A stretch of DNA of 46,882 bases from an uncultured Eubacteriales bacterium (GTDB lineage: Bacteria > Bacillota > Clostridia > Lachnospirales > Lachnospiraceae), in assembly GCA_900315015.1 (NCBI GenBank), contig OMXJ01000024.1, positions 1-46,882 of the forward strand. The letters run 5' to 3'. Of the stretch, positions 33,143 to 41,915 are shown one piece after another. Under the pieces are notes generated by a model. It searched no databases. It worked only from the letters and a program-made list of their open reading frames with translations, and was not told where the DNA came from. Both the position numbers and the translations under genes were made by a program. Within the stretch, counting starts at the first letter, position 1; the number at the start of each line of letters is the position of its first letter.

Positions 33143-34183
33143 TTATGGGAACATTGGAACAAGCTTAAGGCCCATATTCTCAGGAAGACCGAACATAATG
33201 TTCATGTTCTGAACAGCCTGTCCTGCAGCACCCTTAACAAGATTGTCAATCGCGCCCATCATAATTACTCTATTTGTACGTGGGTTTAACTTGAAATTTA
33301 CATCAAGGAAATTACTTCCCTCTACCCACTTTGTCTCTGGAAGTACGCCGTCCTCAAGTACGCGTACGAAATACTCATTTTCATAATACTTATTATATGC
33401 AGCTCTGATGTCGTCACTAGTAACGCCATCCTTTACTTTTGCATAAGCTGTAGCAAGGATTCCTCTGTTCATCGGAACTAAATGAGGGGTAAAATCTATA
33501 ACTACATCCTCTCCAGATGCATAGCAGAGCTGCTCTTCAATTTCAGGAGTATGTCTATGAGTAGCTACTCCATATGCCTTGATGCTTTCATTTACTTCGC
33601 AGAAAAGATTAGGAAGCTTTGCTCCTCTTCCTGCTCCTGAAGTACCAGATTTAGCATCAACGATAATTGAATCCATGTCAATGAGATGCTCTTTTGCAAG
33701 TGGATATATTGTAAGAATTGAGCAAGTGGTAAAACAACCTGGATTTGCAAGGATTCTTGCATTCTTTATCTTATCTCTATTTACCTCACAGAGACCATAA
33801 ACTGCTTCATCAATGTACTGAGGCGACTTATGCTCGATCTTGTACCACTTCTCATAAACTGAAACGTCCTTTAATCTAAAATCAGCTGAAAGGTCAATAA
33901 TTTTTGTATTAGAGAGCACAACATCATTAACGATTGTTGCACAATAGCCCTGAGGTGTTGCTGTAAATACAACATCAGCCTCCTTTGAAAGTTCTTCTAT
34001 ATTATCATCAAGACACTTTGCATCAACAATCTCGGTAAAGTTTCCAAATACTGATGCAAATTTCTGATCAACATAACTTCTAGAACCATACCAGACAATC
34101 TCTGCCTCCGGATGATTTAAAAGAATTCTAACAATTTCTGCTCCTGCATAGCCTGTTGAACCAATGATACCTACTTTAATCAT
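33143..34183 (-). CDS. argC: N-acetyl-gamma-glutamyl-phosphate reductase
   Basis: 346 residues from ATG 34183, where GGAGG lies six bases upstream; the longer open frame starts within the leader. It reduces N-acetylglutamyl phosphate with NADPH. Motifs: IGSTGYAGAEIVRIL (Rossmann), the catalytic Cys in NPGCFTT, GTSGAGRGAKL and the conserved His region THRHTPEIEEQL. First gene of the minus-strand operon, with its own promoter 40 bases upstream. A 212-bp repeat-bearing gap follows before the GNAT gene. Confidence 0.96.
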   Translation of the reverse strand: MIKVGIIGSTGYAGAEIVRILLNHPEAEIVWYGSRSYVDQKFASVFGNFTEIVDAKCLDDNIEELSKEADVVFTATPQGYCATIVNDVVLSNTKIIDLSADFRLKDVSVYEKWYKIEHKSPQYIDEAVYGLCEVNRDKIKNARILANPGCFTTCSILTIYPLAKEHLIDMDSIIVDAKSGTSGAGRGAKLPNLFCEVNESIKAYGVATHRHTPEIEEQLCYASGEDVVIDFTPHLVPMNRGILATAYAKVKDGVTSDDIRAAYNKYYENEYFVRVLEDGVLPETKWVEGSNFLDVNFKLNPRTNRVIMMGAIDNLVKGAAGQAVQNMNIMFGLPENMGLKLVPMFP

Positions 34184-34224
34184 ATACTGCCTCCGCTTCT
34201 TTACTTGTAAATACCGCAACTTCC

Positions 34225-34252
34225 ATTATACTACACTTACGAAATTCTACAA
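34225..34252 (-). promoter_or_regulatory. argC: Promoter of the argC operon
   Basis: Minus-strand TTGTAG (34252-34247), 16 bases, TATAAT (34230-34225). Confidence 0.65.
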
Positions 34253-34336
34253 GTAGTAAATTCTATTTTTTCCATTAAGAAACTATCACCATGTTTTTAA
34301 CCAAAAAGAAAAATTATCGGACGATCAAAAATCATA

Positions 34337-34607
34337 TTGCATAATATACATCTTTTTTGAATAATATGCAAGTCTTTTTTTTAAAAAAACAAATTTTTTT
34401 CAAAAAACTTCATTTTCCTCTTGCATATTTAAGTAAAGTGGTGTATATTAGACGCATATTATGTCTGTACGCAAAGTTCTGCAATTTCTTTATGCATAAT
34501 TCCAGGCGGGTTTTATTCATAAATACGTCCTTTATGCTACATATTATTATAGAAGAAAGGCTGAATGCATACATGCATAAAATTTAAAAATTTTGCATAA
34601 AATGCAA
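34337..34607. promoter_or_regulatory. Divergent arg control region with TGCAT palindromes
   Basis: The argC-argG gap (34184-34622) holds repeated TTGCAT/ATGCAA half-sites. TTGCATAATAT (34337-34347) faces ATAATATGCAA (34361-34371). TTATGCATAA (34490-34499) is a perfect palindrome. ATGCAT-AC-ATGCAT lies at 34565-34578 and TTGCAT-AAA-ATGCAA at 34593-34607, ending three bases before the argG ribosome binding site. ArgR operators are AT-rich palindromes of similar size, so these may be ARG boxes. The half-site TGCAT differs from the textbook TGAAT, so the link to ArgR is inference. Confidence 0.5.
34421..34449 (+). promoter_or_regulatory. argG: Promoter of argG
   Basis: TTGCAT (34421-34426), 17 bases, TATATT (34444-34449). 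The -35 box is itself one of the TGCAT half-sites. The leader would be about 165 bases long. Confidence 0.5.
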
Positions 34608-34622
34608 TTGGAGGTATTTAAT

Positions 34623-35987
34623 ATGAGTGAAAAGGTCATTTTAGCTTATTCAGGCGGTCTTGATACTACTGCTATTATTCCATGGCTTAAGGAAACATAC
34701 GGTTACGATGTTGTATGTTGCTGTATCGATGTAGGACAGGGCAACGAGCTTGAAGATCTTGACCAGCGTGCTATTTCTTGCGGTGCAAGCAAGCTTTACA
34801 TTGAAAATCTTACAAATGAATTTGCAGATGATTACATCATGCCTTGCGTTAAGGCTGGTGCAGTTTATGAAAACAGCTATCTTCTTGGTACATCAATGGC
34901 TAGACCATTAATCGCAAAGAAGCTCGTTGAAGTAGCTCATAGAGAAGGTGCAGTTGCAATTTGCCATGGTGCTACCGGTAAGGGTAACGACCAGGTTAGA
35001 TTCGAGCTTGGTATCAAGGCTCTTGATCCAAGTCTTAAGATCATTGCTCCATGGAGAGATCCTGAGCATTGGAGACTCAATTCACGTGAAGAAGAAATCG
35101 ACTACTGCTCAGCTCATGGTATTGATCTTCCATTCGATGCTAAGCACTCTTACAGCCGTGACAGAAATCTCTGGCACATCAGCCATGAAGGTCTCGAGCT
35201 TGAAGATCCTGCAAATGAGCCAAATTACGACGATCTTCTTGTTCTTGGTGTTTCACCTAAGAAGGCTCCAGATGAGGCTACAGAGGTTACTCTCGATTTC
35301 GTAAAGGGCACTCCTGTTTCATTAAACGGAAAGAAGATGCGTGTTGCCAAAATCATTGAAGAACTCAACAAGGTAGGCGGAGCTAATGGTGTTGGTATCA
35401 TTGATATCGTTGAGAACCGTGTTGTTGGTATGAAGAGCCGTGGTGTTTATGAGACTCCAGGTGGAACAATCCTTATGGCAGCTCATACCCAGCTCGAAGA
35501 ATTAGTTCTTGACCGTGACACACTTGCATACAAGAAGGGTATCGGCGATAAGTTCGCAGATGTTGTTTACGAAGGAAAGTGGTTCACTCCTCTTCGTGAA
35601 GCTCTTCAGGCTTTCGTTGAGAGCACTCAGCAGTATGTCACAGGTACAGTTAAGTTAAAGCTTTACAAGGGAAATATCATCAAGGCTGGAACAACTTCAC
35701 CATATTCACTTTACAATGAGAGCATCGCATCATTCACAACTGGTGACCTCTACGATCATCGTGATGCATCTGGTTTCATCAACCTCTTCGGTCTCTCACT
35801 CAAGGTTCGTGCTATGATGCTCGATGCAGCTAAGAAGTCTGGAAATCCTATTTCAGACGACATTTATATGGGCGATGCAATCATCAACAACCCAGAATCA
35901 GTTTTCGATAAGGCTGACGTCAAGCTTAACGAGCAGTATCAGAAGACAGCTGACAAGGTTGCTGAAATCGAAGCAAAGAAGAACTAA
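34623..35987 (+). CDS. argG: Argininosuccinate synthase
   Basis: 454 residues from ATG 34623, with GGAGGT eight bases upstream. It joins citrulline and aspartate with ATP, the penultimate step of arginine synthesis. The PP-loop AYSGGLDT (8-15) is intact, as are [16 protein letters not shown] and the citrulline/Asp binding [15 protein letters not shown]. Codon use differs from the neighbours, with many C-ending codons (ATC, TTC, CTC) as in strongly expressed genes. argF and argH are not in the window. It is divergent from argC. Confidence 0.96.
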   Translation: MSEKVILAYSGGLDTTAIIPWLKETYGYDVVCCCIDVGQGNELEDLDQRAISCGASKLYIENLTNEFADDYIMPCVKAGAVYENSYLLGTSMARPLIAKKLVEVAHREGAVAICHGATGKGNDQVRFELGIKALDPSLKIIAPWRDPEHWRLNSREEEIDYCSAHGIDLPFDAKHSYSRDRNLWHISHEGLELEDPANEPNYDDLLVLGVSPKKAPDEATEVTLDFVKGTPVSLNGKKMRVAKIIEELNKVGGANGVGIIDIVENRVVGMKSRGVYETPGGTILMAAHTQLEELVLDRDTLAYKKGIGDKFADVVYEGKWFTPLREALQAFVESTQQYVTGTVKLKLYKGNIIKAGTTSPYSLYNESIASFTTGDLYDHRDASGFINLFGLSLKVRAMMLDAAKKSGNPISDDIYMGDAIINNPESVFDKADVKLNEQYQKTADKVAEIEAKKN

Positions 35988-36011
35988 TTTTTTATTAAAC
36001 TAATAAACAAT

Positions 36012-36065
36012 AAAAAGGGGCTGTCGCTTTAGATGATTAAATCATCTGGGCGAAGCCCCTTTTTG
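36012..36065 (+). terminator. Terminator of argG
   Basis: AAAAAGGGGCT pairs with AGCCCCTTTTT, with an inner AGATGATT/AATCATCT stem. The T-run follows at once. Confidence 0.9.
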
Positions 36066-36087
36066 TTAAATACAGTATTTCAGCGCG

Positions 36088-36137
36088 AAAAAAGGGCCTC
36101 GCACTAATTACTTAGTGCGACAGCCCCTTATTTTTTG
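36088..36137 (-). terminator. Terminator of the first LPKTG gene
   Basis: On the minus strand AAGGGGCTGTCGCACTAA pairs with TTAGTGCGAGGCCCTT (with a small bulge), followed by TTTTTTC. The arm GCGACAGCCCCTT is also a perfect complement of AAGGGGCTGTCGC in the argG terminator, so the two hairpins can pair with each other. Confidence 0.88.
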
Positions 36138-36210
36138 CTATTTTAAAAATAACACAACTAATGATACTGTGTATGTAATCATACATTAATATCAAGCATA
36201 CCACTATTTA

Positions 36211-37011
36211 TTATGCTCTTTCCTTCTTTGCTAAAACTGCTCCGCCAAGAAGCATTGCGCCACCAAGGCCTACGAATAATGCTACTGGAGCTGTACCTGT
36301 CTTAGGAAGTGCTGGCTCTTCTGGAGCTGGTGCAATAAGATCATCAGCTGCATCATCAGTAGCTGCATCTTCCTCAGCAACATCATCAGCTGCATCTTCT
36401 ACAGCTTCTTCTGAATCTGCAGCAACAAGATTGATCTGGATTGTATATTCGATTGACTTAACATCCTCAAGTGCTGCGCTAAGGCCAGCCTTGTTGTTCC
36501 ACTCATTATAACCACCGATTGTACGGATTGCATTATCATATGCTCCTGTAGCCTCGATCCAAGCTGTATCCCATGATCCATCACCCTCTGCTGGATGAGC
36601 ATCAAAGTTGATGTCGCCTGTGCGATCTTCACCGTTTACTGAGAATGAAATAATATCAAATGAAGAATCTGGTCCAATTGCTGATGGATCCTCAACTACG
36701 AATGTTGGTGCAAAGAACCATGAATACTGTGATGGAGCATCCTCTGGGAACTGAAGTGAGATTGTAACTGTATCACCATTCTGAGCATCTGTAACATTTG
36801 TAGCTACGATAGGTCCTGAATAGTCTGCCTCACCATAATACTGATATCCCCAGTCACTAGCTGAATGGTCGATATCTCCGCCGTATGCAATAAATGCAGT
36901 AATTGGTCCGAAATCATCTGCTGCCTTAGCAGTTGTAACATTTCCTGCTGAGAATGCAAGTGCAAGTACAAGTGCTGATGATAAAGAAGTTGCTAAAAAC
37001 TTTTTGAACAT
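36211..37011 (-). CDS. LPKTG cell-wall-anchored surface protein 1
   Basis: 266 residues from ATG 37011, chosen because GGAGGAAC precedes it; the longer open frame is repeat sequence. A Sec signal ends at TTAKA (about residue 30). The mature domain is beta-rich with many Trp, Tyr, Asp and Gly, like carbohydrate-binding modules. An acidic Ala/Asp/Glu linker (about 200-235) leads to LPKTG, a hydrophobic helix and the KKERA tail for sortase anchoring. Two paralogues follow. Binding of plant or host glycans at the cell surface is inferred, not shown. Confidence 0.82.
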   Translation of the reverse strand: MFKKFLATSLSSALVLALAFSAGNVTTAKAADDFGPITAFIAYGGDIDHSASDWGYQYYGEADYSGPIVATNVTDAQNGDTVTISLQFPEDAPSQYSWFFAPTFVVEDPSAIGPDSSFDIISFSVNGEDRTGDINFDAHPAEGDGSWDTAWIEATGAYDNAIRTIGGYNEWNNKAGLSAALEDVKSIEYTIQINLVAADSEEAVEDAADDVAEEDAATDDAADDLIAPAPEEPALPKTGTAPVALFVGLGGAMLLGGAVLAKKERA

Positions 37012-37070
37012 AAATATGTTCCTCCTTTTTATAATTTTGATCGTGACATCTTTACGTTCTACTTTCCTGC

Positions 37071-37185
37071 AATATTTATATCTACGAACTTCCAGATACA
37101 AGTAATATTTATATCTACTTAACCTCCTAAGATACAAATAATATTTATATCTGCCTGACTTCATAAGATAAAAATAATATATATT
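37071..37185. repeat. 33-36-bp degenerate tandem repeat upstream of LPKTG gene 1
   Basis: AATATTTATATCT recurs at 37071-37083, 37104-37116 and 37140-37152, with a weaker fourth unit near 37173. The spaces hold variants of ...CCTNNNAGATACAA. The array covers the 5' upstream region of the gene. The rest of 37186-37361 is AT-rich and I see no gene in it. Confidence 0.75.
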
Positions 37186-37361
37186 GCTCACGACCATTGA
37201 ACTCTTTTAATTATACAACAGCAAAATTCTAAAAACAAGTAACTAATTAGTCATAAAAGACAATAAATACTTTATTTTACAGGTATTTTTGTACTAATTT
37301 TTACTATCTTTCCGAAATTTTCGTTTAATTTTTTATTTAAATTCATACTATGCATTTATTA

Positions 37362-37396
37362 TAAAAAAGGAACGGCCACTGAAGTAACCGTTCCTT
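37362..37396 (-). terminator. Terminator of LPKTG gene 2
   Basis: AAGGAACGG and CCGTTCCTT form the stem, and the minus strand continues TTTTTTAT. Confidence 0.88.
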
Positions 37397-37438
37397 GATT
37401 TTTATTCTAGTTAAACGAATTTAAACTATTAGCTTAAA

Positions 37439-38218
37439 TTATGCTCTTTCCTTCTTTGCAAGAACAGCGCCACCAAGAAGCATAGCTGCGCCAAGACCTA
37501 CATAAAGAACAACTGGAGCTGTACCTGTCTTAGGAAGATCTGCTGGAGTTTCCTCTGCTGGTGCTTCCTCTGCTGGTGTATCTGCTGAAGGTGTCTCGCC
37601 CTTGTTGTAGTTGAAACCTGAAATATCAAATGAAATAGAAATTGATGACATTGGAGCGTTATAGTATCCAAGAGCCTCAAGATCACTATTCCAGATATTA
37701 GCAAGTGCAAGCTGAGCATAACCTGACTTAGCTGCATCTGCATCATAGAATACACCATTTGGATTATCAACTTCGTTGCCATCAATTGTAACAACTACGT
37801 TTGAAATCTCATATGCTGTTGTAGCTTCACCAGCTGACTCGCCCTCTCCTGCTGGAAGGTCTGTTGATACAAAAAGAAGATTAAGTGTATCACCTGATCC
37901 CCAATAATCACCGAAATCAAGACCATCAGCTGAAACTGTATATGTTCCGTTACCAGCGATAACTGCATCTGTGAATGTACCAGGAACTGTAACTGCGTCT
38001 GATCCAGACCAACCTGTTACCTGATTGAAATATTCTGTAGCCTTTCCATAGTTTGGCTCATTCCATGCATTTCTGAATGAAAATGCAGGTGACTGGAGTC
38101 CAATATAAGCATTATATGATCCATTTGGATCGAAATCATCAGCCTTAGCTGGTGCTGCTGGGATAGCTGTAGCAACAAGTGCTGTAGCAAGCGCTAAAGT
38201 CAAAACTCTCTTCTTCAT
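37439..38218 (-). CDS. LPKTG cell-wall-anchored surface protein 2
   Basis: 259 residues. The signal peptide ends PAKA (about residue 26). The mature domain starts DDFDPNGSYNAYIGLQSPAF, has YSFRNAW/NYGKATEYFNQV and strands typical of a beta-sandwich, then a Pro/Ala/Glu/Thr linker and LPKTG, a helix and KKERA. The sorting signal is almost identical to that of protein 1, so they are anchored by the same sortase. AAGGAGG lies before the ATG. Each of the three genes has its own promoter region and terminator, so they are separately expressed. Confidence 0.82.
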   Translation of the reverse strand: MKKRVLTLALATALVATAIPAAPAKADDFDPNGSYNAYIGLQSPAFSFRNAWNEPNYGKATEYFNQVTGWSGSDAVTVPGTFTDAVIAGNGTYTVSADGLDFGDYWGSGDTLNLLFVSTDLPAGEGESAGEATTAYEISNVVVTIDGNEVDNPNGVFYDADAAKSGYAQLALANIWNSDLEALGYYNAPMSSISISFDISGFNYNKGETPSADTPAEEAPAEETPADLPKTGTAPVVLYVGLGAAMLLGGAVLAKKERA

Positions 38219-38315
38219 AAAATAAAATCCTCCTTAATTATGTGCGTGTGTTTATCACCTAATAACACGCTTCTTTGAGTAATTATAAATTCTAGTTAAT
38301 TAAACATCAATGTAA

Positions 38316-38343
38316 ATATTAGACCTATTTCTAGGTCTAATAT
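38316..38343 (-). terminator. Possible terminator of LPKTG gene 3
   Basis: ATATTAGACCT and AGGTCTAATAT pair perfectly around six bases. The T-run is poor, so it could instead be an operator for the next gene. Confidence 0.5.
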
Positions 38344-38431
38344 CTAAATTTGAATGCTAAAATTTTCTTAGAATTTTCGTAATTTTCCAATAAACCCGTA
38401 CATTCAAAAGTCTTTAATTATAAGCCTTTAA

Positions 38432-39067
38432 TTAAGCTCTCTTCTTATTTGCGATAACTACGCCGCCAAGAAGCATTAATGAACCAAATCCAACATAAAG
38501 AGCTACTGGAGCTGTTCCTGTCTTAGGAAGTTCTGGCTCTGCTGCTGGCTCTTCCTCAACTGGAGTTTCCTCTGCTGGCTCTTCCTCTGCTGGAGCTGCT
38601 GCATCATCTGCTACTGTAACAACTGCCTTATCAACTGTTACAGTTCCGCCCCAAGTCTGAAGCCAAACCTGAGCATATGTATCTGTATCAGCGAAACCGC
38701 CGAATGCTGCCATATCGTATGTGATTGTACCCTTATTTCCATCAAGAGTATCCTCGATAGCGATAGCCTTCTCACCTGAAGCCTTGCCCCATTCTGTCAT
38801 AGCCCAACCTGTTGACTCTGAGTTAGTACCGATACCACCACCGATCCAAGCTTCAGCATCGTCAAGCTCAGCCTGATCATATGTTACATAGTATGTAACC
38901 TTCTCTACTGCTGTAAAATCATCAACAACTGCACCATCACCTAAAAGTGTAACTGTGTTGTTGCCATCAGCTGCTGGAGTAACCTCGATCTCAGCTGCTG
39001 ATACTGGTGTTGTAGCTACTGCTGCTACTGCTGCAAGTGTAGCAAGTGTTAAAACTGCCTTCTTCAT
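38432..39067 (-). CDS. LPKTG cell-wall-anchored surface protein 3
   Basis: 211 residues, the smallest of the three. The signal ends VSAA (about residue 24). The mature domain contains AWIGGGIGTNSESTGWAMTE and TYAQVWLQTWGGTVTVDKAV, a pattern I associate with beta-sandwich carbohydrate-binding modules of fibrolytic Clostridia. A PAEEEPAEETPVEEEP linker leads to LPKTG, a helix and NKKRA. Ligand is unknown. The promoter is at 39135-39163, and a GGAGG site precedes the ATG. Confidence 0.82.
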   Translation of the reverse strand: MKKAVLTLATLAAVAAVATTPVSAAEIEVTPAADGNNTVTLLGDGAVVDDFTAVEKVTYYVTYDQAELDDAEAWIGGGIGTNSESTGWAMTEWGKASGEKAIAIEDTLDGNKGTITYDMAAFGGFADTDTYAQVWLQTWGGTVTVDKAVVTVADDAAAPAEEEPAEETPVEEEPAAEPELPKTGTAPVALYVGFGSLMLLGGVVIANKKRA

Positions 39068-39134
39068 GAAATATACCTCCTAAATTAAAATTGCACGTAT
39101 GCTTTCTGCATCGTAACATAATTTTTTCCGTGTC

Positions 39135-39163
39135 ATTTTACTACAACATCGTAACGCCGTCAA
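39135..39163 (-). promoter_or_regulatory. Promoter of LPKTG gene 3
   Basis: Minus-strand TTGACG (39163-39158), 17 bases, TAAAAT (39140-39135). Confidence 0.6.
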
Positions 39164-39689
39164 TATGCAAATTGCATACCAAATGCCGTAATATTTACAT
39201 ATTCTACCCGGCGCTGTATGCAGTAAAATCACCATGTTACCTTAAAAACCGCAGTTTTCTCAGTATTTGTAAAGGCTTTCATGGACTGGCACGCGATTGT
39301 CGTATCAAAATGCTACTTGAATAATAACACAAAAATAAAGAAAATGCAAGAGAAATTGTGAACTTTTGCGTTTTTTTTACCCTTTTCGACCATTTTTTTC
39401 AACAGTTTTCATAAATTTTCTATTTTTCACATATAAAATTTGTCACTTTACAAATTAAAATTTGCTCATCTTTTTATTATCCCCTTTATATTCCCTACAT
39501 ATTTTAATCTTAAAATACAATATTTTTTCGTAGACTTTCGCGATTTAGAACTAAATTTTTTCGTAGACTTCCGAAAAATTAAATTTCACTTTCCTAAACA
39601 TAAAAATGCCCCCTATCAGCTCATCGAAAAATAAGCAAGTGCTTAGTAACGAGTGGGCAAATAAGGGACATATTGATAAATTCTATTTA
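39164..39689. other. 526-bp gap without a recognisable gene
   Basis: Very AT-rich. It contains a two-copy direct repeat with core TTTTTTCGTAGACTT (near 39522 and 39558, about 35 bp apart). Small open frames here have no ribosome binding sites or protein-like composition. No clear terminator for the GGDEF gene at 39690 was seen. Confidence 0.5.
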
Positions 39690-41666
39690 TTATGGATTCA
39701 TGAGCTTATATCTCTGCTTTTCAGCAAACATTTCTTCATCTGCTATACTTATGACCTTCTGAATCGTATCTCCTTCTCCAACCTTAAGACAGCTCGTTCC
39801 AAGACTAATGCTTACCTTGTACTTTTTCTTCTCTCTTTCATTAAAGGCTTCAGTGAATTTATTTACCATCGCCTTTAAATCAGACATATCCTTCTCGCTA
39901 TAATCTCCTCTGCCGATAATAGCAAATTCATCCCCGCCTATTCTGAATACTCTTGCATTTCCTTTTTGTTCCTTGCTGAGCGCCTCATCATGCGCATAGG
40001 ATATTGCTGCCGCACAGGTCTTTATAGCTATGTCTCCATCTACATGGCCGAAGTCATCATTGATATGCTTTAGATTATTTAAATCTCCTACAAGGACAAA
40101 TATTTTCTCGTTATTGTCTCTGCAATAATTTAATACCTCTTCTGCATATTCATTGAACGCATTTCTATTGTAAACTCCAGTCATCGAGTCATTATATGCC
40201 TGCTCTGCCATCTTATCATAGAGCTTTGTAAGAAGTATCTGCCTTCTAAGGAATTCTATACCTATTGCAATAAACATCATCCAGCTATGGTAGAAGGTAT
40301 CATAGGTCTTTATTTCGTCACCATATGATAAAACCGAATAGCCAAATGCCCTATCCTCAAGGAATATAGGATGGAAGAAGAATGCCGCCGGCTTTTTTCT
40401 AGGCTCATTCATTGGCGGAAACATCTCCTTTAAATCAAAGGTACGATAAGTCTCCACATTCGCAGTAACCTTTCCATCATCCCCGACAATTCTCTTTGCT
40501 GCAAGATACATTCTATCTGAGTAACCAAATTTTCTATAATCCACATTCAGATAATCATCACCCTGCCAGTCTTCATTTAGGCAAAGCCCGACCATCTTAG
40601 TTCCCTTTATCTGGAACAAAAGCCATATGAATTCGCTGCAGAAATCCTCAAGAGTAGTTTTAGATATGAGCTTTTCAAGCATTCTTGAATACTGCTCTTC
40701 TTCATAGCCGTAGATATATACATAAGGATTATCATTTAGTTCCCTTGCAACTTCACTAGCCCTATATCCATGACATGGACATGAACTACCTGCTATTATT
40801 TCCTTTTCCTCAAAGAAATCAACAAATTCCGTATTATCTATCATAGAAATAAGTTTTGCTGCAGTTCTCTCTCCCATATTGCGCATAGGTCTGCTCATAG
40901 ATGTGATAGGCGGATCAAAATGCTTGCCCTCAGGAGTAGCATCATATCCTGCTACACTTATATCCCTAGGCACATCATATCCCCTTTTCTTAAGAGCATT
41001 ACAAACACTTATTGCCATACTGTCGCTTGCACAGATTATTACATCAGGAAGCTTTTTATGGCGTCCCGCAATGGATTCTACTATTCTTTCGCCGTCATTA
41101 TACCAGAAATCACCATAAAAGATTCTATTCGGCTTTATATCAAGCGAATGCTCCTTCATTGCCTCTTTGAAGCCTTTTAATCTGCTTTGAGAATGCTCAT
41201 TATCCTCAGGTCCTGTAACAAACGCAATATCTATAAATCCATGCTCAATGATAAAGTGCTCGACCATCTTTTTAATGCCCAGTTCATCATTTGCCAAGAT
41301 ATAAGGATACTTATCACTAGTAAGATCCATGAATACTACCGGCTTATCCTTGCAGTGCTTTTCTAACTTTTCTTCTATCCTTTGCTGATATCCCGATATT
41401 ACGCAATAATCAGGACAATAAATAACACCGTCAAGAGCATCGAAATTGACCATATTTATAATATTTGAATCACTCATCGAAGCTTCTTTACTTTTTGAAG
41501 AATCAGCTCTTAAGAACGTCGAAAAAACAAGGACATCCATATCATGTTCGAATGCCTTGCTAAAAATCCCCTTTAACGCTTCTGTCTGACTATCCTGCTC
41601 ACACTGTCCTATTATAACGCCTATTTTTTTTCTATTCGTAATATCCATAGCCCCCTTTTCCTTCAT
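39690..41666 (-). CDS. LacI-type sugar-sensor domain fused to a GGDEF diguanylate cyclase
   Basis: 658 residues from ATG 41666 (GAGGG eight bases upstream); a start at MDITNRKK, six codons later, is also possible. Residues about 10-300 match the periplasmic-binding-like ligand domain of LacI/GalR repressors: IGVIIGQCEQDSQTEALKGI, VVFMDLTSDKYPYILANDEL, FVTGPEDNEHSQSRLKGFKE and CASDSMAISVCNALKKRGYD. The LacI helix-turn-helix is absent. A middle GAF-like region follows, then GGDEF with RIGGDEFAII. No signal or membrane helix, so it is a cytoplasmic sugar-binding cyclase. It would raise c-di-GMP in response to a sugar. Confidence 0.88.
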   Translation of the reverse strand: MKEKGAMDITNRKKIGVIIGQCEQDSQTEALKGIFSKAFEHDMDVLVFSTFLRADSSKSKEASMSDSNIINMVNFDALDGVIYCPDYCVISGYQQRIEEKLEKHCKDKPVVFMDLTSDKYPYILANDELGIKKMVEHFIIEHGFIDIAFVTGPEDNEHSQSRLKGFKEAMKEHSLDIKPNRIFYGDFWYNDGERIVESIAGRHKKLPDVIICASDSMAISVCNALKKRGYDVPRDISVAGYDATPEGKHFDPPITSMSRPMRNMGERTAAKLISMIDNTEFVDFFEEKEIIAGSSCPCHGYRASEVARELNDNPYVYIYGYEEEQYSRMLEKLISKTTLEDFCSEFIWLLFQIKGTKMVGLCLNEDWQGDDYLNVDYRKFGYSDRMYLAAKRIVGDDGKVTANVETYRTFDLKEMFPPMNEPRKKPAAFFFHPIFLEDRAFGYSVLSYGDEIKTYDTFYHSWMMFIAIGIEFLRRQILLTKLYDKMAEQAYNDSMTGVYNRNAFNEYAEEVLNYCRDNNEKIFVLVGDLNNLKHINDDFGHVDGDIAIKTCAAAISYAHDEALSKEQKGNARVFRIGGDEFAIIGRGDYSEKDMSDLKAMVNKFTEAFNEREKKKYKVSISLGTSCLKVGEGDTIQKVISIADEEMFAEKQRYKLMNP

Positions 41667-41814
41667 TTTTCTTTCCCTCATCAAATCTCATAAATACATT
41701 TTTTTCATAAATTTTGTACTTTTTTCGTATCTTAAGTGTAACACAATCCACCCATTTTTTCAAGCAATTATTTGGAATATGGATTTTTGATTGATTTTGC
41801 AATGAAATGCTAGA

Positions 41815-41907
41815 ATAAGCAAGAAAGCCCCAAGATAAAAATATCTCAGAGCTTTCCCGCTTATTTAAAACCACCGATTGGGGTCCCCTTACCTTAATTG
41901 GTAAGGC
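41815..41907 (-). terminator. Terminator region of purA
   Basis: Two hairpins: CCTTACC-TTAATT-GGTAAGG (41888-41907), directly after the purA stop, and GAAAGC...GCTTTC (41823-41856) with an inner AGATA/TATCT pair. The second is followed on the minus strand by TTGCTTATT. Confidence 0.55.
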
Positions 41908-41915
41908 CTTGATTA

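Noticed and set aside
37071-37197. Coding extension of LPKTG protein 1 by 62 residues
   Set aside because: The extra residues repeat RYKYYLYL because they translate a DNA repeat. The GGAGGAAC site points to the ATG at 37011, which is followed by a clean signal peptide.
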